From the NCBI GenBank assembly GCA_024347235.1, contig AP025283.1:3968001-4032000 (forward strand): a stretch of DNA of 64,000 nt, given 5' to 3'. Positions 10,129 to 19,739 of this stretch are shown in pieces. The first letter of the stretch is position 1; the number at the start of each line of letters is the position of its first letter. The position numbers and the translations under genes are program-made. The stretch is from Aliamphritea spongicola. GTDB lineage: Bacteria; Pseudomonadota; Gammaproteobacteria; Pseudomonadales; Balneatricaceae. The notes under the pieces were generated by a model that was not told the origin of the DNA, searched no databases, and was given only the letters and a program-made list of their open reading frames with translations.

Positions 10129-10159
10129 GCCGCCAGTTGTTCACCCTGGCGGCTTTTTT
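10129..10159 (+). terminator. Rho-independent terminator
   Basis: Stem GCCGCCAG / CTGGCGGC with a nine-base loop followed by six T. It ends the transcript of the TRAP binding protein. The 105 bases between the two hairpins hold no recognisable gene. Confidence 0.88.
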
Positions 10160-10198
10160 ATGTACCTCTACATCCGTGGTTGTATCCACCCTGATCAA

Positions 10199-10538
10199 TC
10201 ATTCACCCCGGGTTGCATAAAAGTTATCAACTACCCAGTCATCCACTTCAGCAATCAGAACCCCGAGGGACTTACCCAGTTCAGTTAAGCGGTAATCTAC
10301 CCTTGGTGGCACTTCATGGTAATCACGGCGTTCCACCAGACCATTTTCTTCCAGCAACCTCAGCGTCTGGGTAAGCATTTTTGCGAAATACCCTCAATTT
10401 CCCGCAACAGCTCCGAGCTACGCTTCGGCCCTTTATATAACAGCGGAAAACCAGTAATACCCATTTATTACCGATAACGTCTATCAGCTTTCGCGACGGG
10501 CATTGCGCCAAATAAGGATCAGGAGTCGGTCTGTTCAT
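10199..10538 (-). CDS. HxlR-family transcriptional regulator (two frameshifts)
   Basis: A small winged-helix regulator of the HxlR family, 113 residues after correction, often redox- or aldehyde-responsive. The N-terminus CPSRKLIDVIGNKWVLLV is the family signature with its conserved early cysteine, followed after correction by SSELLREIEGISQKML and then RRDYHEVPPRVDYRLT. Two bases are missing: a C near 10455 and an A in the A5 run near 10379-10383. The gene is divergent from a GDSL esterase and a flavodoxin-like reductase, which is a common target arrangement for this family. A GTACGTAC palindrome lies between them. Confidence 0.78.
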
Positions 10539-10577
10539 AAACGCTCTCTCTTATACATTTTTAATAGGCACTTTTTT

Positions 10578-10585
10578 GTACGTAC
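10578..10585. promoter_or_regulatory. GTACGTAC palindrome in HxlR/GDSL divergent region
   Basis: A perfect 8-bp palindrome, placed 40 bases from the HxlR start and 97 bases from the esterase start. Possible operator for the HxlR regulator; evidence is position and symmetry only. Confidence 0.35.
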
Positions 10586-10682
10586 TGTTCTTTTAGTTAG
10601 CCTTAGACCTATTATAACTGCGCCGGCATCAGCAACAACTCACACGTGTGTTTCAACCGTTATCCGTATTTGAGGTGTAACC

Positions 10683-11419
10683 ATGAAACGAACTTTTTAC
10701 CCGCAGCAATTTTACTGACAGCCCTTTCGTCCTTCACTGCCAGCGCAGACGAAGCACGCATTCTCGCCTTTGGCGACAGTAATACCTGGGGCTGGTCCCC
10801 AACCAGTGAAGGCTTCCCGGCAGGCCGCTTTGAGGATGATACCCGCTGGGCCGGCGTACTTGATAACGCCCTGCCTGAAGCAACGGTTATTGTTGATGGA
10901 ATGATTGGCCGGCGCTCTGATATAGATGGCCGCAATGATAATGGCCTGGTCAGAAAAGAAGACTTTAACGGCGCCGCCGCACTGCCGGCAGCAATCGCCC
11001 GCAACATGCCGCTGGATCTGGTGGTCATCATGCTCGGAACCAATGACCTGCAAGCAGGCACTGAACGGGCACCGGCTGACATTGCACAGGCGGTCTTCAA
11101 AATGGCCGCTGATGTCAGCCAGTCAGCACAAACCGTTTTTACCCACTACCCGGCACCGGATGTCTTAGTGGTTGGCCCCGCCGCCATGGGTGATACCAGC
11201 AAAACAGGACTAAGCGGCCTGTTCCAGGCCGGTGAAGCAGCATCAGAGCAGCTCAGTGCAGCATTCACACAGGAAGCAGCCCGCACCGGCATTACCTTCT
11301 TCGATGCCAGCAAAGTCACCGATACCGACGGCATTGACGGTGTGCATTTCAGCGCCAGCAACCACGAAACACTGGGGAAAGCACTGGCACCGGTGGTACT
11401 GACGCTGATTAACGACTGA
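10683..11419 (+). CDS. Periplasmic GDSL/SGNH hydrolase (arylesterase-like; one frameshift)
   Basis: A 245-residue secreted hydrolase of the SGNH family. It has a signal peptide (ILLTALSSFTASA|DE), block I FGDSNTWGW with the nucleophile serine, the block III segment GTNDLQ and block V DGVHFS with the catalytic Asp-His pair. Members hydrolyse aryl or short-chain esters and lysophospholipids in the periplasm. The ATG at 10683 behind GAGGTGTAACC is the real start; one T is missing in the T5 run at about 10692-10696, which makes the frame appear to start upstream. It is the first gene after the divergent HxlR regulator and is followed by a flavodoxin-like reductase. Confidence 0.83.
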
Positions 11420-11531
11420 ACACCATCAAGCCCGGTGCCCTGTGCCCTGTGCCCGGAGCCCAGCGACCAATACAAAGCCACCAGGCTTTACTGACCTCAC
11501 AGAACTTATCTGAATTACCGGAACACATTTT

Positions 11532-12095
11532 ATGATTACTATTGCGATTGTTTACCACAGCGGATTCGGCCATACCGAAGTACAGGCCCGTCATGTCGAA
11601 CAGGGGGCCGCTTCTGTCAGCGGTGTACACACAGAACTCATCAAAGCCGAAGACCTTACCGGTCAGGCGGATAAACTGAACCGGGCGGATGGCATTATTT
11701 TCGGCTCACCTACTTATCTGGGAAATGTATCCGGCCCGTTCAAAAGCTTTATGGATTCAACCTCTGACATCTGGTTTCAGCAACAGTGGAAAGACAAAAT
11801 AGCGGCAGGCTTTACCAACTCTCACAGCATTGGCGGAGATAAACTGAGTACGCTGATTTCGATGGCTGTATTCGCCGCTCAGCATGGCATGATCTGGGTA
11901 GGCCAGACAGAAATGAATACTTCACCGGAACATCAGCAGGGGCACCCGGAGGCCATAAACCGCAGCGGCACCATGCTGGGTGCGGTCGCATCATCGGAGG
12001 ACGCCTCTCCTGAAATTACCCCGCCGGAAGGCGATCTGGCTACCGCCCGGCTGTTCGGTAAACGGGTGGCGGAAATCACCAAACGTTTTAATTAA
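11532..12095 (+). CDS. Flavodoxin-fold NAD(P)H-dependent FMN reductase (WrbA-like)
   Basis: A 187-residue cytoplasmic flavodoxin-fold protein. The phosphate-binding loop is YHSGFGHTEVQA (residues 9-20), and FGSPTYLGNVSGPFKSFMD supplies the second FMN contact. The WrbA/NQO-like segment GFTNSHSIGGDK is also present. It probably carries out two-electron reduction of quinones or similar electrophiles. The frame is intact. It lies 112 bases after the esterase; that gap includes a short stuttered repeat TGCCCTG near 11434-11450 of no clear role. With the HxlR regulator and the esterase it forms a plausible electrophile-response set, an inference from context. Confidence 0.8.
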   Translation: MITIAIVYHSGFGHTEVQARHVEQGAASVSGVHTELIKAEDLTGQADKLNRADGIIFGSPTYLGNVSGPFKSFMDSTSDIWFQQQWKDKIAAGFTNSHSIGGDKLSTLISMAVFAAQHGMIWVGQTEMNTSPEHQQGHPEAINRSGTMLGAVASSEDASPEITPPEGDLATARLFGKRVAEITKRFN

Positions 12096-12117
12096 ACCTG
12101 CCTGATACAGGCAGTAA

Positions 12118-12140
12118 AACCTCCGGTTACGCCGGAGGTT
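12118..12140. terminator. Bidirectional terminator between convergent genes
   Basis: Perfect 9-bp stem AACCTCCGG / CCGGAGGTT with a five-base loop. It overlaps the last base of the stop codon of the convergent CHASE2-EAL gene. A second weaker hairpin (CTGCC / GGCAG) lies just upstream. Confidence 0.75.
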
Positions 12141-14658
12141 TACAGGCTTTCTTCGGTATCTTCAGATGCCGTACGCTTCTTACTGCTGTCAGCAATCATG
12201 ATATCCACCAGCAGATCGGTGATCTGATCAGCATCCAGCGGGCGGCCAAAATAATGCCCCTGAAACTCATCACAACCGTGCTCCCGTAAAAACGGGCCTG
12301 TTCTGCGGTCTCAACCCCTTCCGCAATGATCCTTAAGCCAAGACGCTTACCCATCGCAATGATGGTCTGGGTAATTTCCGTCGCCGCTTCATCAGAGCCG
12401 ATCTCACGGGTGAATGACTGATCAATCTTCAGCCGGTCCAGCGGGAAATGTCGCAAACTGCTCAGGGATGAATAGCCGGTACCGAAATCATCCACCGCCA
12501 GATCCACCCCTGAGCTTTCATCCGTTTCATAATGTTGACGGCCTGATCCATATCCCACATGAGAGAACCTTCAGTAATCTCAAGCTCAATATTACCCGGG
12601 GTAATACTCATGTTTTTTATCGTCTGGGCAAGCCGCCGTTCCAGCTCAGGGTCAGCAAACTGCAGCGGAGAAACATTAATAGCCAGACGCAGATGCGGTA
12701 ACCCGGCGTCGTGCCAGTCCTGAAGCTGCTCACAGGCAGTTTTCAGTACCCAACTGCCAATCATCGGAATCAACCCTACGTGCTCAGCAACCGGAATGAA
12801 AATCCCCGGCGGAATACGCCCCAGTTTCGGGCTGTTCCAGCGCAGTAACGCTTCCACCCCCACCATCCGGCCATCATCGGCACGGACCTGCGGTTGGTAA
12901 TACACTTCAAACTCATTGCGCTCCAGCGCATGCACCAGCGCCTGCTCAACCTGAGAACGGAGTTCCAGCTGCAAACCTGCCCCCTGTGAATAGACACACA
13001 AGGTATCACTGTCATCCACCCGGGACTTGAACATCGCGGTATATGCATTGCGAATCAGGCCGTCTGCATCAAAGCAGTCATCCGGCCATAACGAGGCACC
13101 GATGCGGGGCGTCAGTAACAGATAGCTTTCATCATCCATCTGCAGTGGTTTTTGCAGGGCCTGTAACAGACTCAGCGCAGCATCTTTGACATGTTCCGCT
13201 TCCTGAAGGTCTGTCAGCAGAACCGCAAAATCATCACCGTTCAGATGCGCAATAAAATGCTCATCGCTGACCACTTCCCGCAGCCTGCTGCCAACCTTCT
13301 TTAGCTGGGTATCATCCACCGGGCATTCCAGCGTGGTACTGGCAGAACCTGACCAGTTGAAATGAATCACCAGTAAACCGACACAGCTTTCAGCGCCCTG
13401 CTGTTCAGCAATGGCCTGGTTTAACCGCTGGCGGAGCATAACCGCATTCGGCAGACCGGTTGCCACATGGTGCTGAACCTGATGGGCCAGTTGTTGTAAC
13501 AGTTTATGCTTAAGCCGGGCATCAATACCCAGTTGCCAGACATTCCACAACGGCCAGGGTAAGGCCACAATGATCAGTGCCGCTGCCGGTGCAAACCATA
13601 ACTTCCAGCCCACCAGTAACGTCAGACTCAGTGCCGGAATGCTCCACAGCGCCACCAGGGTAAACACCAGCCCGGCCCTTAACGGCAACAGCACAACAGC
13701 CAGTGTCACTACGATAATGAAAGCCAGTGTAATGCCCGTATACCAGGCTGAGGATACCTGATTAATGCCTTCTCCCCGTAACAGGGCATTCAGGATATGA
13801 GCATTAAGTTCGACACCGGGAATTCGTTCATGGGCCGCTGCAGCTGGTGTTGACAGTGCATCCCCAGCCCGGTGGCGGTAGCGCCCACAAGTACATATTT
13901 GCCACGAATCGCTTCAGCAGGCACCCGGCCGGAAATAATATCTGCCCAGGAATAGGTTTGCGGACGGTCGCCGGTTTTGGCGAAGGGAATCATAATGCTT
14001 TGCTGACGCAGCCAGTAATCCGAACGGATCACCGGGGTGTTTTCAACATTGATCAGGTTATCCAGTTGCTCGGTCTCACCCTTTACCCGCAACATCGCCA
14101 TCGCCAGTGCCGGCCAGCGGGCATCGCCTACGCCACTGTAGAGAAAAACCGGCGGCACAGGCCATCAACATCCAGTTCAACATCTACATGCCCGATGGCT
14201 TCCGCACTCACCGCCAGATCCGGCAGAGGCATCACTTCACTGATAAGGGAGCCTGGCATCTGTACCCCCGGGGCGATACTCAGAACACTGCGGCCACTGC
14301 GGGCCAACGCCTCGGCAAAGACTTCATCTGCCTCCGGATCATTTTTCTGGGGTTCCACAAACAGCACGTCAATGCCGATGACGGCGGCATCCATCTCGGT
14401 GAGTTTATACACCAGCTCCGCGTGACGTTTACGGGACCATGGCCAGCGCCCCAGCTGTTGCAGGCTGTAATCATCGATTGCCACAATGACAACCTGATCA
14501 CTCATGCTGACCGCATGGGCCGGTAACATCTGGTCATAGAGCATCAGATCCAGACGTTCCAGCCCGCGGTTAAATGTCAGCCCCAGGCCGCTGACTAACA
14601 GCAGCAGGATCAGACATACCGCATACAGCCGACTTCGAAGGGATTCTGACAATTTCAT
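12140..14658 (-). CDS. CHASE2-GGDEF-EAL c-di-GMP protein (four frameshifts)
   Basis: An 840-residue membrane protein after correction. Order: one N-terminal membrane helix, a periplasmic CHASE2 sensor (motifs VVIVAIDDYSL, IGIDVLFVEP, VLVGATATGLGD), about three membrane helices (13560-13760), a GGDEF domain and an EAL domain. The GGDEF motif is degenerate (NGDDF), so cyclase activity is doubtful. The EAL domain keeps its signature and metal-binding residues: EALLRW, LAINVSPLQF, LEITEGSL, DDFGTGYSSL, LKIDQSF, AEGVETAEQ. It is therefore probably a c-di-GMP phosphodiesterase driven by a periplasmic signal. Missing bases: near 14150, a G at 13862-13865, a G near 12507-12510 and a T near 12290. It starts four bases after the LysM-FecR gene, so the two form an operon, divergent from a two-component pair. 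Confidence 0.87.
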
Positions 14659-14662
14659 AGCT

Positions 14663-16300
14663 TTACAGGATCAGTAACAGCATTGCCGCACCGGATAACC
14701 ACAGTGGCGTGTAATCCGGAATTGGCAGGATTCGCTGTACAGTGCCCCACGGGCCCTGATAACCATCAGATTCAACACTGCGGACCCGCAGGTAACGAAC
14801 CTGTCCTTCTACCGCATCAAAACTGATACGGGCTTCATCCTGCATCTGATCAAGCAGCAGGTCTTCAAAGTTTTCATCGGTCGCCATCTGTACCTGATAT
14901 TGCTGCTCCGCAGAGCCCGCACGCCAGGAGGCAACCAGTTTGCCGTCTTCGGCTGCACCTACTGCCGCTTCAACTTTCTCCGGTGCCGGTTTTACTTGCC
15001 AGCTTCGGGAAATGCCTACCGGACCGTGCTCACCGCTGGAGGTGATACTGGTCAGACGCCAGTAATATTTTCCGGGTACAGGTAAATCGGCAGTATCAAA
15101 ACGGCTGCCGGTAATATCATCCTGATCAACCACTAATTGGGTAAAGGCTTCGTCTGTCGCCACTTCTAACCGGTAACGGGCAGCATCCGCAGACGCAGTC
15201 CACTGCAAGACTGCCGTTTCGCCCCGCAGAACCTGTTCAGGTACCGGCTGTAACTGCAACGGCGGCTGGGGATGGGCATCCAGCACAAATGGCTGTACAC
15301 TGTTCAGACCTTCAAGCCCCAGAGAATCGATCGCCCGCACCCGCAGGTAATACTCACCATCAGCAATATCCGGTAAAGCAATCTTGGCGTATTCGCTGAT
15401 CCGGCTCCACTGAACCACATCAAAATCAGCATCGGCAGACACTTCAGCGCGGTATGCCTGAGCCTTATCAACCGCCGGCCAGCTCACCAGTTGGCTGATA
15501 TTGCGTACCGGCGCATCAAAAGCCGTCAGCCCTGGAGCCGGCAACAGCTTGCGGGGCTTAATCGGTGCCTTACCTTCAGCAACCTGAGTACCGAAGCCAC
15601 GTTTCACCAGTGTGTGTTTACCGGCACCGCTGACTTTTACTTTGCCGTGTAACACTTCGATATTGGATATCTTGCCATCTTCACCGACCAGTGCCCGGTA
15701 TTCGGTACCGCGCACCGCACTGATAGCTGAAGGGGTCTGTATTTCGAACCGGGAACCCGGTCCCGATGCCGGCGTTACACGGGTATCCATCCGTCCCTGA
15801 ATCAGGTTAAGACGGGAATCCACCATACCGGTTTTACCGTGTGCACTGAGATGATCAAAACGGATCAGGCTGTCGGCATACAAGGTCAGAATACTGTCAT
15901 CCGCAAAACGGATCGCCAGAGTGCTGTCACCGCCGGTGCGGATCTGGTCGCCGAGGAACACTTCATCACCGTGCTGCAGAGCCACCTGCTCAGAAGAGCC
16001 GGCCCGCTGCAGCTGCGCATCGCCTAACAGCTCATCGACCGTGGCCGGTACGGGATTACTGCGAATCCATTTCAGCGGGATACGCAGTTTGATGCCCGGC
16101 GGCATCTGCTTAGGATTTTCAATACCGTTAATTTTGCGCAGTGCTTCAAACCGGGTGACCCGGTCCAGATACTGTTCACTGAGATTCCAGAGGTTATCGC
16201 CTTTGGTGGTGGTATAGATCCAGTCCTGCGCCATTGCGACTGAGGTGAAAGAAGACAGTACTGATAATACCGTTGCAGCGATTATGCGGCGGCCAAGCAT
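14663..16300 (-). CDS. Secreted LysM-FecR-domain protein with fibronectin-like repeats
   Basis: An uninterrupted 545-residue protein. It has a signal peptide ending SVAMA|QD and a LysM-type peptidoglycan-binding motif (residues about 27-80, TKGDNLWNLSEQYL). A FecR domain follows (about 95-250, with ALQHGDEVFLGDQIRTG and SAVRGTEYRA). Two or three fibronectin-III-like modules come next, built around WPAVDKAQAYRAEVSAD and WTASADAARYRLEVATD. A hydrophobic C-terminal segment (WLSGAAMLLLIL) probably anchors it in the membrane. This FecR class is not the iron anti-sigma type and is often encoded next to CHASE2 proteins. The start at 16300 is preceded by AAGGA. The FecR protein may bind cell wall and hand a signal to the CHASE2 domain of the next gene product; this is inference from gene order. 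Confidence 0.85.
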   Translation of the reverse strand: MLGRRIIAATVLSVLSSFTSVAMAQDWIYTTTKGDNLWNLSEQYLDRVTRFEALRKINGIENPKQMPPGIKLRIPLKWIRSNPVPATVDELLGDAQLQRAGSSEQVALQHGDEVFLGDQIRTGGDSTLAIRFADDSILTLYADSLIRFDHLSAHGKTGMVDSRLNLIQGRMDTRVTPASGPGSRFEIQTPSAISAVRGTEYRALVGEDGKISNIEVLHGKVKVSGAGKHTLVKRGFGTQVAEGKAPIKPRKLLPAPGLTAFDAPVRNISQLVSWPAVDKAQAYRAEVSADADFDVVQWSRISEYAKIALPDIADGEYYLRVRAIDSLGLEGLNSVQPFVLDAHPQPPLQLQPVPEQVLRGETAVLQWTASADAARYRLEVATDEAFTQLVVDQDDITGSRFDTADLPVPGKYYWRLTSITSSGEHGPVGISRSWQVKPAPEKVEAAVGAAEDGKLVASWRAGSAEQQYQVQMATDENFEDLLLDQMQDEARISFDAVEGQVRYLRVRSVESDGYQGPWGTVQRILPIPDYTPLWLSGAAMLLLIL

Positions 16301-16617
16301 CGTTATATATCCTTCTTAACTTTGCGGTCTCAGCTCCCTGATACTGCCGGATACTGACGCAAGCTATGTTTCAGGGAAGACCCCTGTTCACTTCATCAGC
16401 CTTCACTCTAGCAGCACAATCCCCATTGGCCTACCCGATAACCGGCTGAACCTGCCATTTTCAGACATAAGTTTGATATTCTACAAGAAGTTAGCTGCAG
16501 ACTATAGAGATATGGCGTTCTCAGATAAGCAGGAGTTGTAAGCTATTAACAACGGTTTAACCCTGCAACAGTTACACTGATTCGACGTTAACGCTGAACA
16601 CCACCCGGGAAACAACT
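16301..16617. promoter_or_regulatory. Divergent intergenic region, fecR-CHASE2 operon versus two-component operon
   Basis: 317 bases without a gene, between two divergent operons. It should hold both promoters. I see no clear palindrome or strong -35/-10 pair; the response regulator encoded at 16618 is the obvious candidate to bind here. Confidence 0.5.
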
Positions 16618-17288
16618 ATGCAGGTACTGATTGTAGAAGACGACGCCGAACTGGCGGCCGCCATTGCCGACTACCTTTCACTGTTCGAAGTGGAATGCGA
16701 CTTTGCCTACAGCGGCAGCGCCGGACTGGAAATGGCCCGCCACGGCAGTTTTGACATCATCATTCTGGACCTTATGCTGCCGAAAATGAACGGTTTCAGT
16801 GTCGCCAGACCCTGCGGGATCAGGGCTACAGCATCCCGGTACTGATGCTTACCGCCTGTGATACCGATGCCGACCAGTTAGAAGGCTTTCTTGCCGGCGT
16901 GGATGATTACGTCACCAAACCCTGCGCCATGCCGGTTCTGTGGGCCCGGCTGCAAGCTATATACCGGCGTAATAATCCGCCATCGGATACGCTGACCATC
17001 GGCCCGCTGAAACTGGATCTGCGGAGCGAAAAGGCCTGCCGCAGTAATCAGCCCCTTAAATTGTCCCCTATCAGCTGGAAGATACTTGAACTGCTGGCCC
17101 GCCACAGCCCCGAAGTGGTTCCCCGCAAAACCATCGAACAGCATGTCTGGCCTGGCGGACAGGTCGAAAGTGGTAACTTCAACGTCCAGCTACACATGTT
17201 GCGTAAGGTAGTAGACCACCCCTTCGACTCGGTGCTGATCCATACTTACACCGGCAAAGGGCTTTGCCTGAAGGAAGTACAGGAATGA
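16618..17288 (+). CDS. OmpR/PhoB-family response regulator (one frameshift near 16802)
   Basis: A 223-residue regulator after correction. The receiver domain (residues 1-115) has the acidic pair in VEDDAEL, the phosphorylation aspartate in ILDLMLP (about residue 51), a Thr in MLTACD and the conserved lysine in VTKPC. The C-terminal winged helix (about 130-222) includes ISWKILELLARH and KTIEQHVWPGG. One base is missing in GTCGCC near 16802; adding it gives FSVCQTLRDQGYSIPVLML. Its stop overlaps the start of the sensor kinase gene (ATGA at 17285-17288), so they are translationally coupled. Target genes are unknown; the divergent LysM-FecR/CHASE2 operon and the downstream efflux genes are candidates. 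Confidence 0.85.
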
Positions 17289-18550
17289 AAACCCGCAAAA
17301 CCGCCATCCCACTGGCACAAACTCTCAGGCAACAACTGCTCTGGATCGGTTCAGTGCTGGCTCTCGGGTTTTTAATCCTGATTTTCAGCCTCGGAATTTA
17401 TTCCGCCGACACCCTGTCCGACAAACTCATGTGGCTGGAAGCGGAGTCCGTCGTCAGCCAGAGTCCGGATCAGCCCCTGCCCAGAACCCCGGGGATGAGC
17501 GCCTGGCGGCAATGGCAAAATGTTCCGCTAGACCTGCAACAGGTTTTTGATATCAGCAACCTGCAGCCGGGAGACTCATTAGAAACAGAACAGCGCAACG
17601 CCAGTGGCAACTATGAATATCTGTACCTGTTATTTATCGAAGATCCCCGCCACGGCAAGCTTTATCTGATCAGCCGACACCCGGCGGATCAGGTTGAAAA
17701 TGCTTTCGGTGATTTTCTCAGTGAAACCCTGCTGCAGGCAGCACTGTTCACACTGGTGATTATGCTGATTATTTTTCTGGTGATTGCCTGGGTTCTGCGG
17801 CGGACACTGGAGCCTCTCAGCCTGCTCAGTGAATGGGCCGGCCAGCTGAAAACCCATCCCCGGGAGGCAACCGATATTCAGTTTCCGATCACCGAACTGA
17901 ACCAGTTGGCCAGGCAGCTACAGGAAGGTGTTTCCCATGTGCAGGCGGTGAATGAACGGGAGCAACAGTTCCTCAAACACGCCAGCCATGAATTGCGTAC
18001 ACCGCTGGCCGTAGTGCAGGCCAGCCTGGATACCCTGCAGGTGCAAACGGCCAACACGGTTGCCAGCCGGCCGGTTAACCGGGCGCTGAAAGCCAGTAAC
18101 CGTATGATGCAGCTCTCTGAAGCCCTGCTATGGCTGGCCCGTGAAAGCAATAAAACCATCCCCCAAATCAGCGTTGATCCTCATGCCCTCTGTGATCAGC
18201 TGATCAGTGACCACCGTTATCTGCTGGAAGGACGCGATACTCAGATCAGCCAGCATATACTCACCCCGGAGCTGATCATCGAAGAGCCGTTGCTCACAGT
18301 CGTACTGGCAAACCTGATCCGCAATGCCTGCCAGCACAGCGGCCCCGGCAATATCTCTCTGCAGCTGAACTCACACGGTGTCAGCGTCACCAATCCTGCT
18401 GAAACACATCAACATAATCCGGAACCGGGCTTCGGTCTGGGGTTGCAGCTGGTTGAACGGATCTGCCAGAAACTTGGCTGGCAGTTTCACTTCTGCCTTG
18501 ACCGGAACATCGCTGTTGCCAGTGTTTACTGGAACCGTCCTGCACCTTAA
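17285..18550 (+). CDS. Membrane sensor histidine kinase
   Basis: Start chosen at ATG 17285, overlapping the regulator stop, with AAGGAAGTACAGG in front. The 421-residue protein has two membrane helices (about residues 20-45 and 155-182) around a small periplasmic sensor of about 110 residues. A short linker and the dimerisation helix with SHELRTPL (phosphorylated His about residue 236) follow. The ATP-binding domain has the N box NLIRNACQH and the G2 motif GFGLGLQLV. The usual DxGxG (G1) motif is not obvious (VSVTNPAE sits there), as in a subset of kinases with a reduced ATP lid. The frame is intact. It partners the OmpR-type regulator upstream. Confidence 0.87.
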   Translation: MKTRKTAIPLAQTLRQQLLWIGSVLALGFLILIFSLGIYSADTLSDKLMWLEAESVVSQSPDQPLPRTPGMSAWRQWQNVPLDLQQVFDISNLQPGDSLETEQRNASGNYEYLYLLFIEDPRHGKLYLISRHPADQVENAFGDFLSETLLQAALFTLVIMLIIFLVIAWVLRRTLEPLSLLSEWAGQLKTHPREATDIQFPITELNQLARQLQEGVSHVQAVNEREQQFLKHASHELRTPLAVVQASLDTLQVQTANTVASRPVNRALKASNRMMQLSEALLWLARESNKTIPQISVDPHALCDQLISDHRYLLEGRDTQISQHILTPELIIEEPLLTVVLANLIRNACQHSGPGNISLQLNSHGVSVTNPAETHQHNPEPGFGLGLQLVERICQKLGWQFHFCLDRNIAVASVYWNRPAP

Positions 18551-18615
18551 AAAGCCTTTAAGATGTGTTCTGTCATGATCTTGCCTGAATCTATTTTTCA
18601 GGCAGGAGTTAGCGA

Positions 18616-19700
18616 GTGTCGCTGTCACAATCACACACACTGAACACCACACGGCTGGACGGACTGGATATTGCCCGGTTTCTGGCCTTTGTGGGGATGG
18701 TCATCGTCAACTTCAGGATTGTCTTCAGCGGTGACTCCGATAACGACTTCAGCACACTCGGACAACTGTTAAGCCTGCTGGAAGGCAGGGCTGCCGCCAC
18801 CTTTGTGGTGCTGGCAGGTATCGGCCTGGGGCTGGCGAGCATGCGGGCCGCCTGTGAACAGTCAACCTTTGCAACTGCTGTCGTCACAGTGAAACGGTCA
18901 GTATTTCTGATGGTCCTGGGTCTGCTGAATATGCTGATCTTCGATGCTGATATTCTTCATTACTACGCAGTTTATTTCTTTTTCGGAGCACTGTTGCTCT
19001 CCTTCGCACTGGCTATCTGATCACTCTCATCATCAGCCTGAACATCTTCAGCCTGTTACTGATCCTCACACTAGACTTCAGCGCTGGCTGGAACTTTGCA
19101 GACCTCAGTTATACAGACTTCTGGACCCCGGGTGGCTTCATCCGCAACCTGTTCTTCAATGGCTGGCATCCGGTCACGCCCTGGCTGGGATACTTACTCT
19201 TCGGCATTGTTCTAAGCCGCTGCCAGTTGCAGCAAAGCAACACTCAGTGGTGGTTAATCGCCGCAGGCACAGCGGCTGTTGCCGGTGCTGAATTTGCCAG
19301 TGCACTGCTGATGCCCTTATTAAGCAGTATTGATCCGGAATTGGCGGATCTGGCGACCACCGATGCTGTGCCACCGATGCCCCTCTATTTCCTCGCCGGC
19401 TGTGGCGCAGCAACAACCATCACCGGTATCAGCCTGTTGCTGGGCCACCGGTTACAGCACAGCAAATTACTGAACGTCGTAACGCCGGCGGGCCGTCACA
19501 GCCTGACCCTGTACATCGCCCATATTCTGCTTGGCATGGGGCCGGTCGCACTGCTGGGAGAAATAGGCACTCTTAGTGTCTTCGCCTCGCTGATGACAGC
19601 AATCGTATTCTGTGGCCTGTCCCTGCTGTTTTCATATTACTGGTCGCGCCACTTTAAACGGGGCCCGGCCGAAAGCCTGATGCGCAGGCTGGCCGGTTAA
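18616..19700 (+). CDS. DUF418-family polytopic membrane protein (one frameshift)
   Basis: A 361-residue inner-membrane protein after correction, with about 9-10 hydrophobic segments. The N-terminal RLDGLDIARFLAFVGMVIVNF and the C-terminal AGRHSLTLYIAHIL match the DUF418/acyltransferase-like group. Members of this group are thought to acylate sugars or to transport, but their roles are poorly known. Start is GTG 18616 behind AGGAGTTAGCGA. One G is missing in CTGGCTAT near 19010-19012; adding it gives SFALGYLITLI. It follows the kinase by 65 bases and precedes the efflux genes by 39, so the run 16618-24041 may be one transcript. Confidence 0.75.
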
Positions 19701-19739
19701 CCGGCCCGCCAGAGCTTTTATTCTTTACAGGATAAATCA

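Noticed and set aside
11430..11455. Short repeated TGCCCTG motif as a regulatory element
   Set aside because: Two to three imperfect copies only, no symmetry or placement that suggests function.
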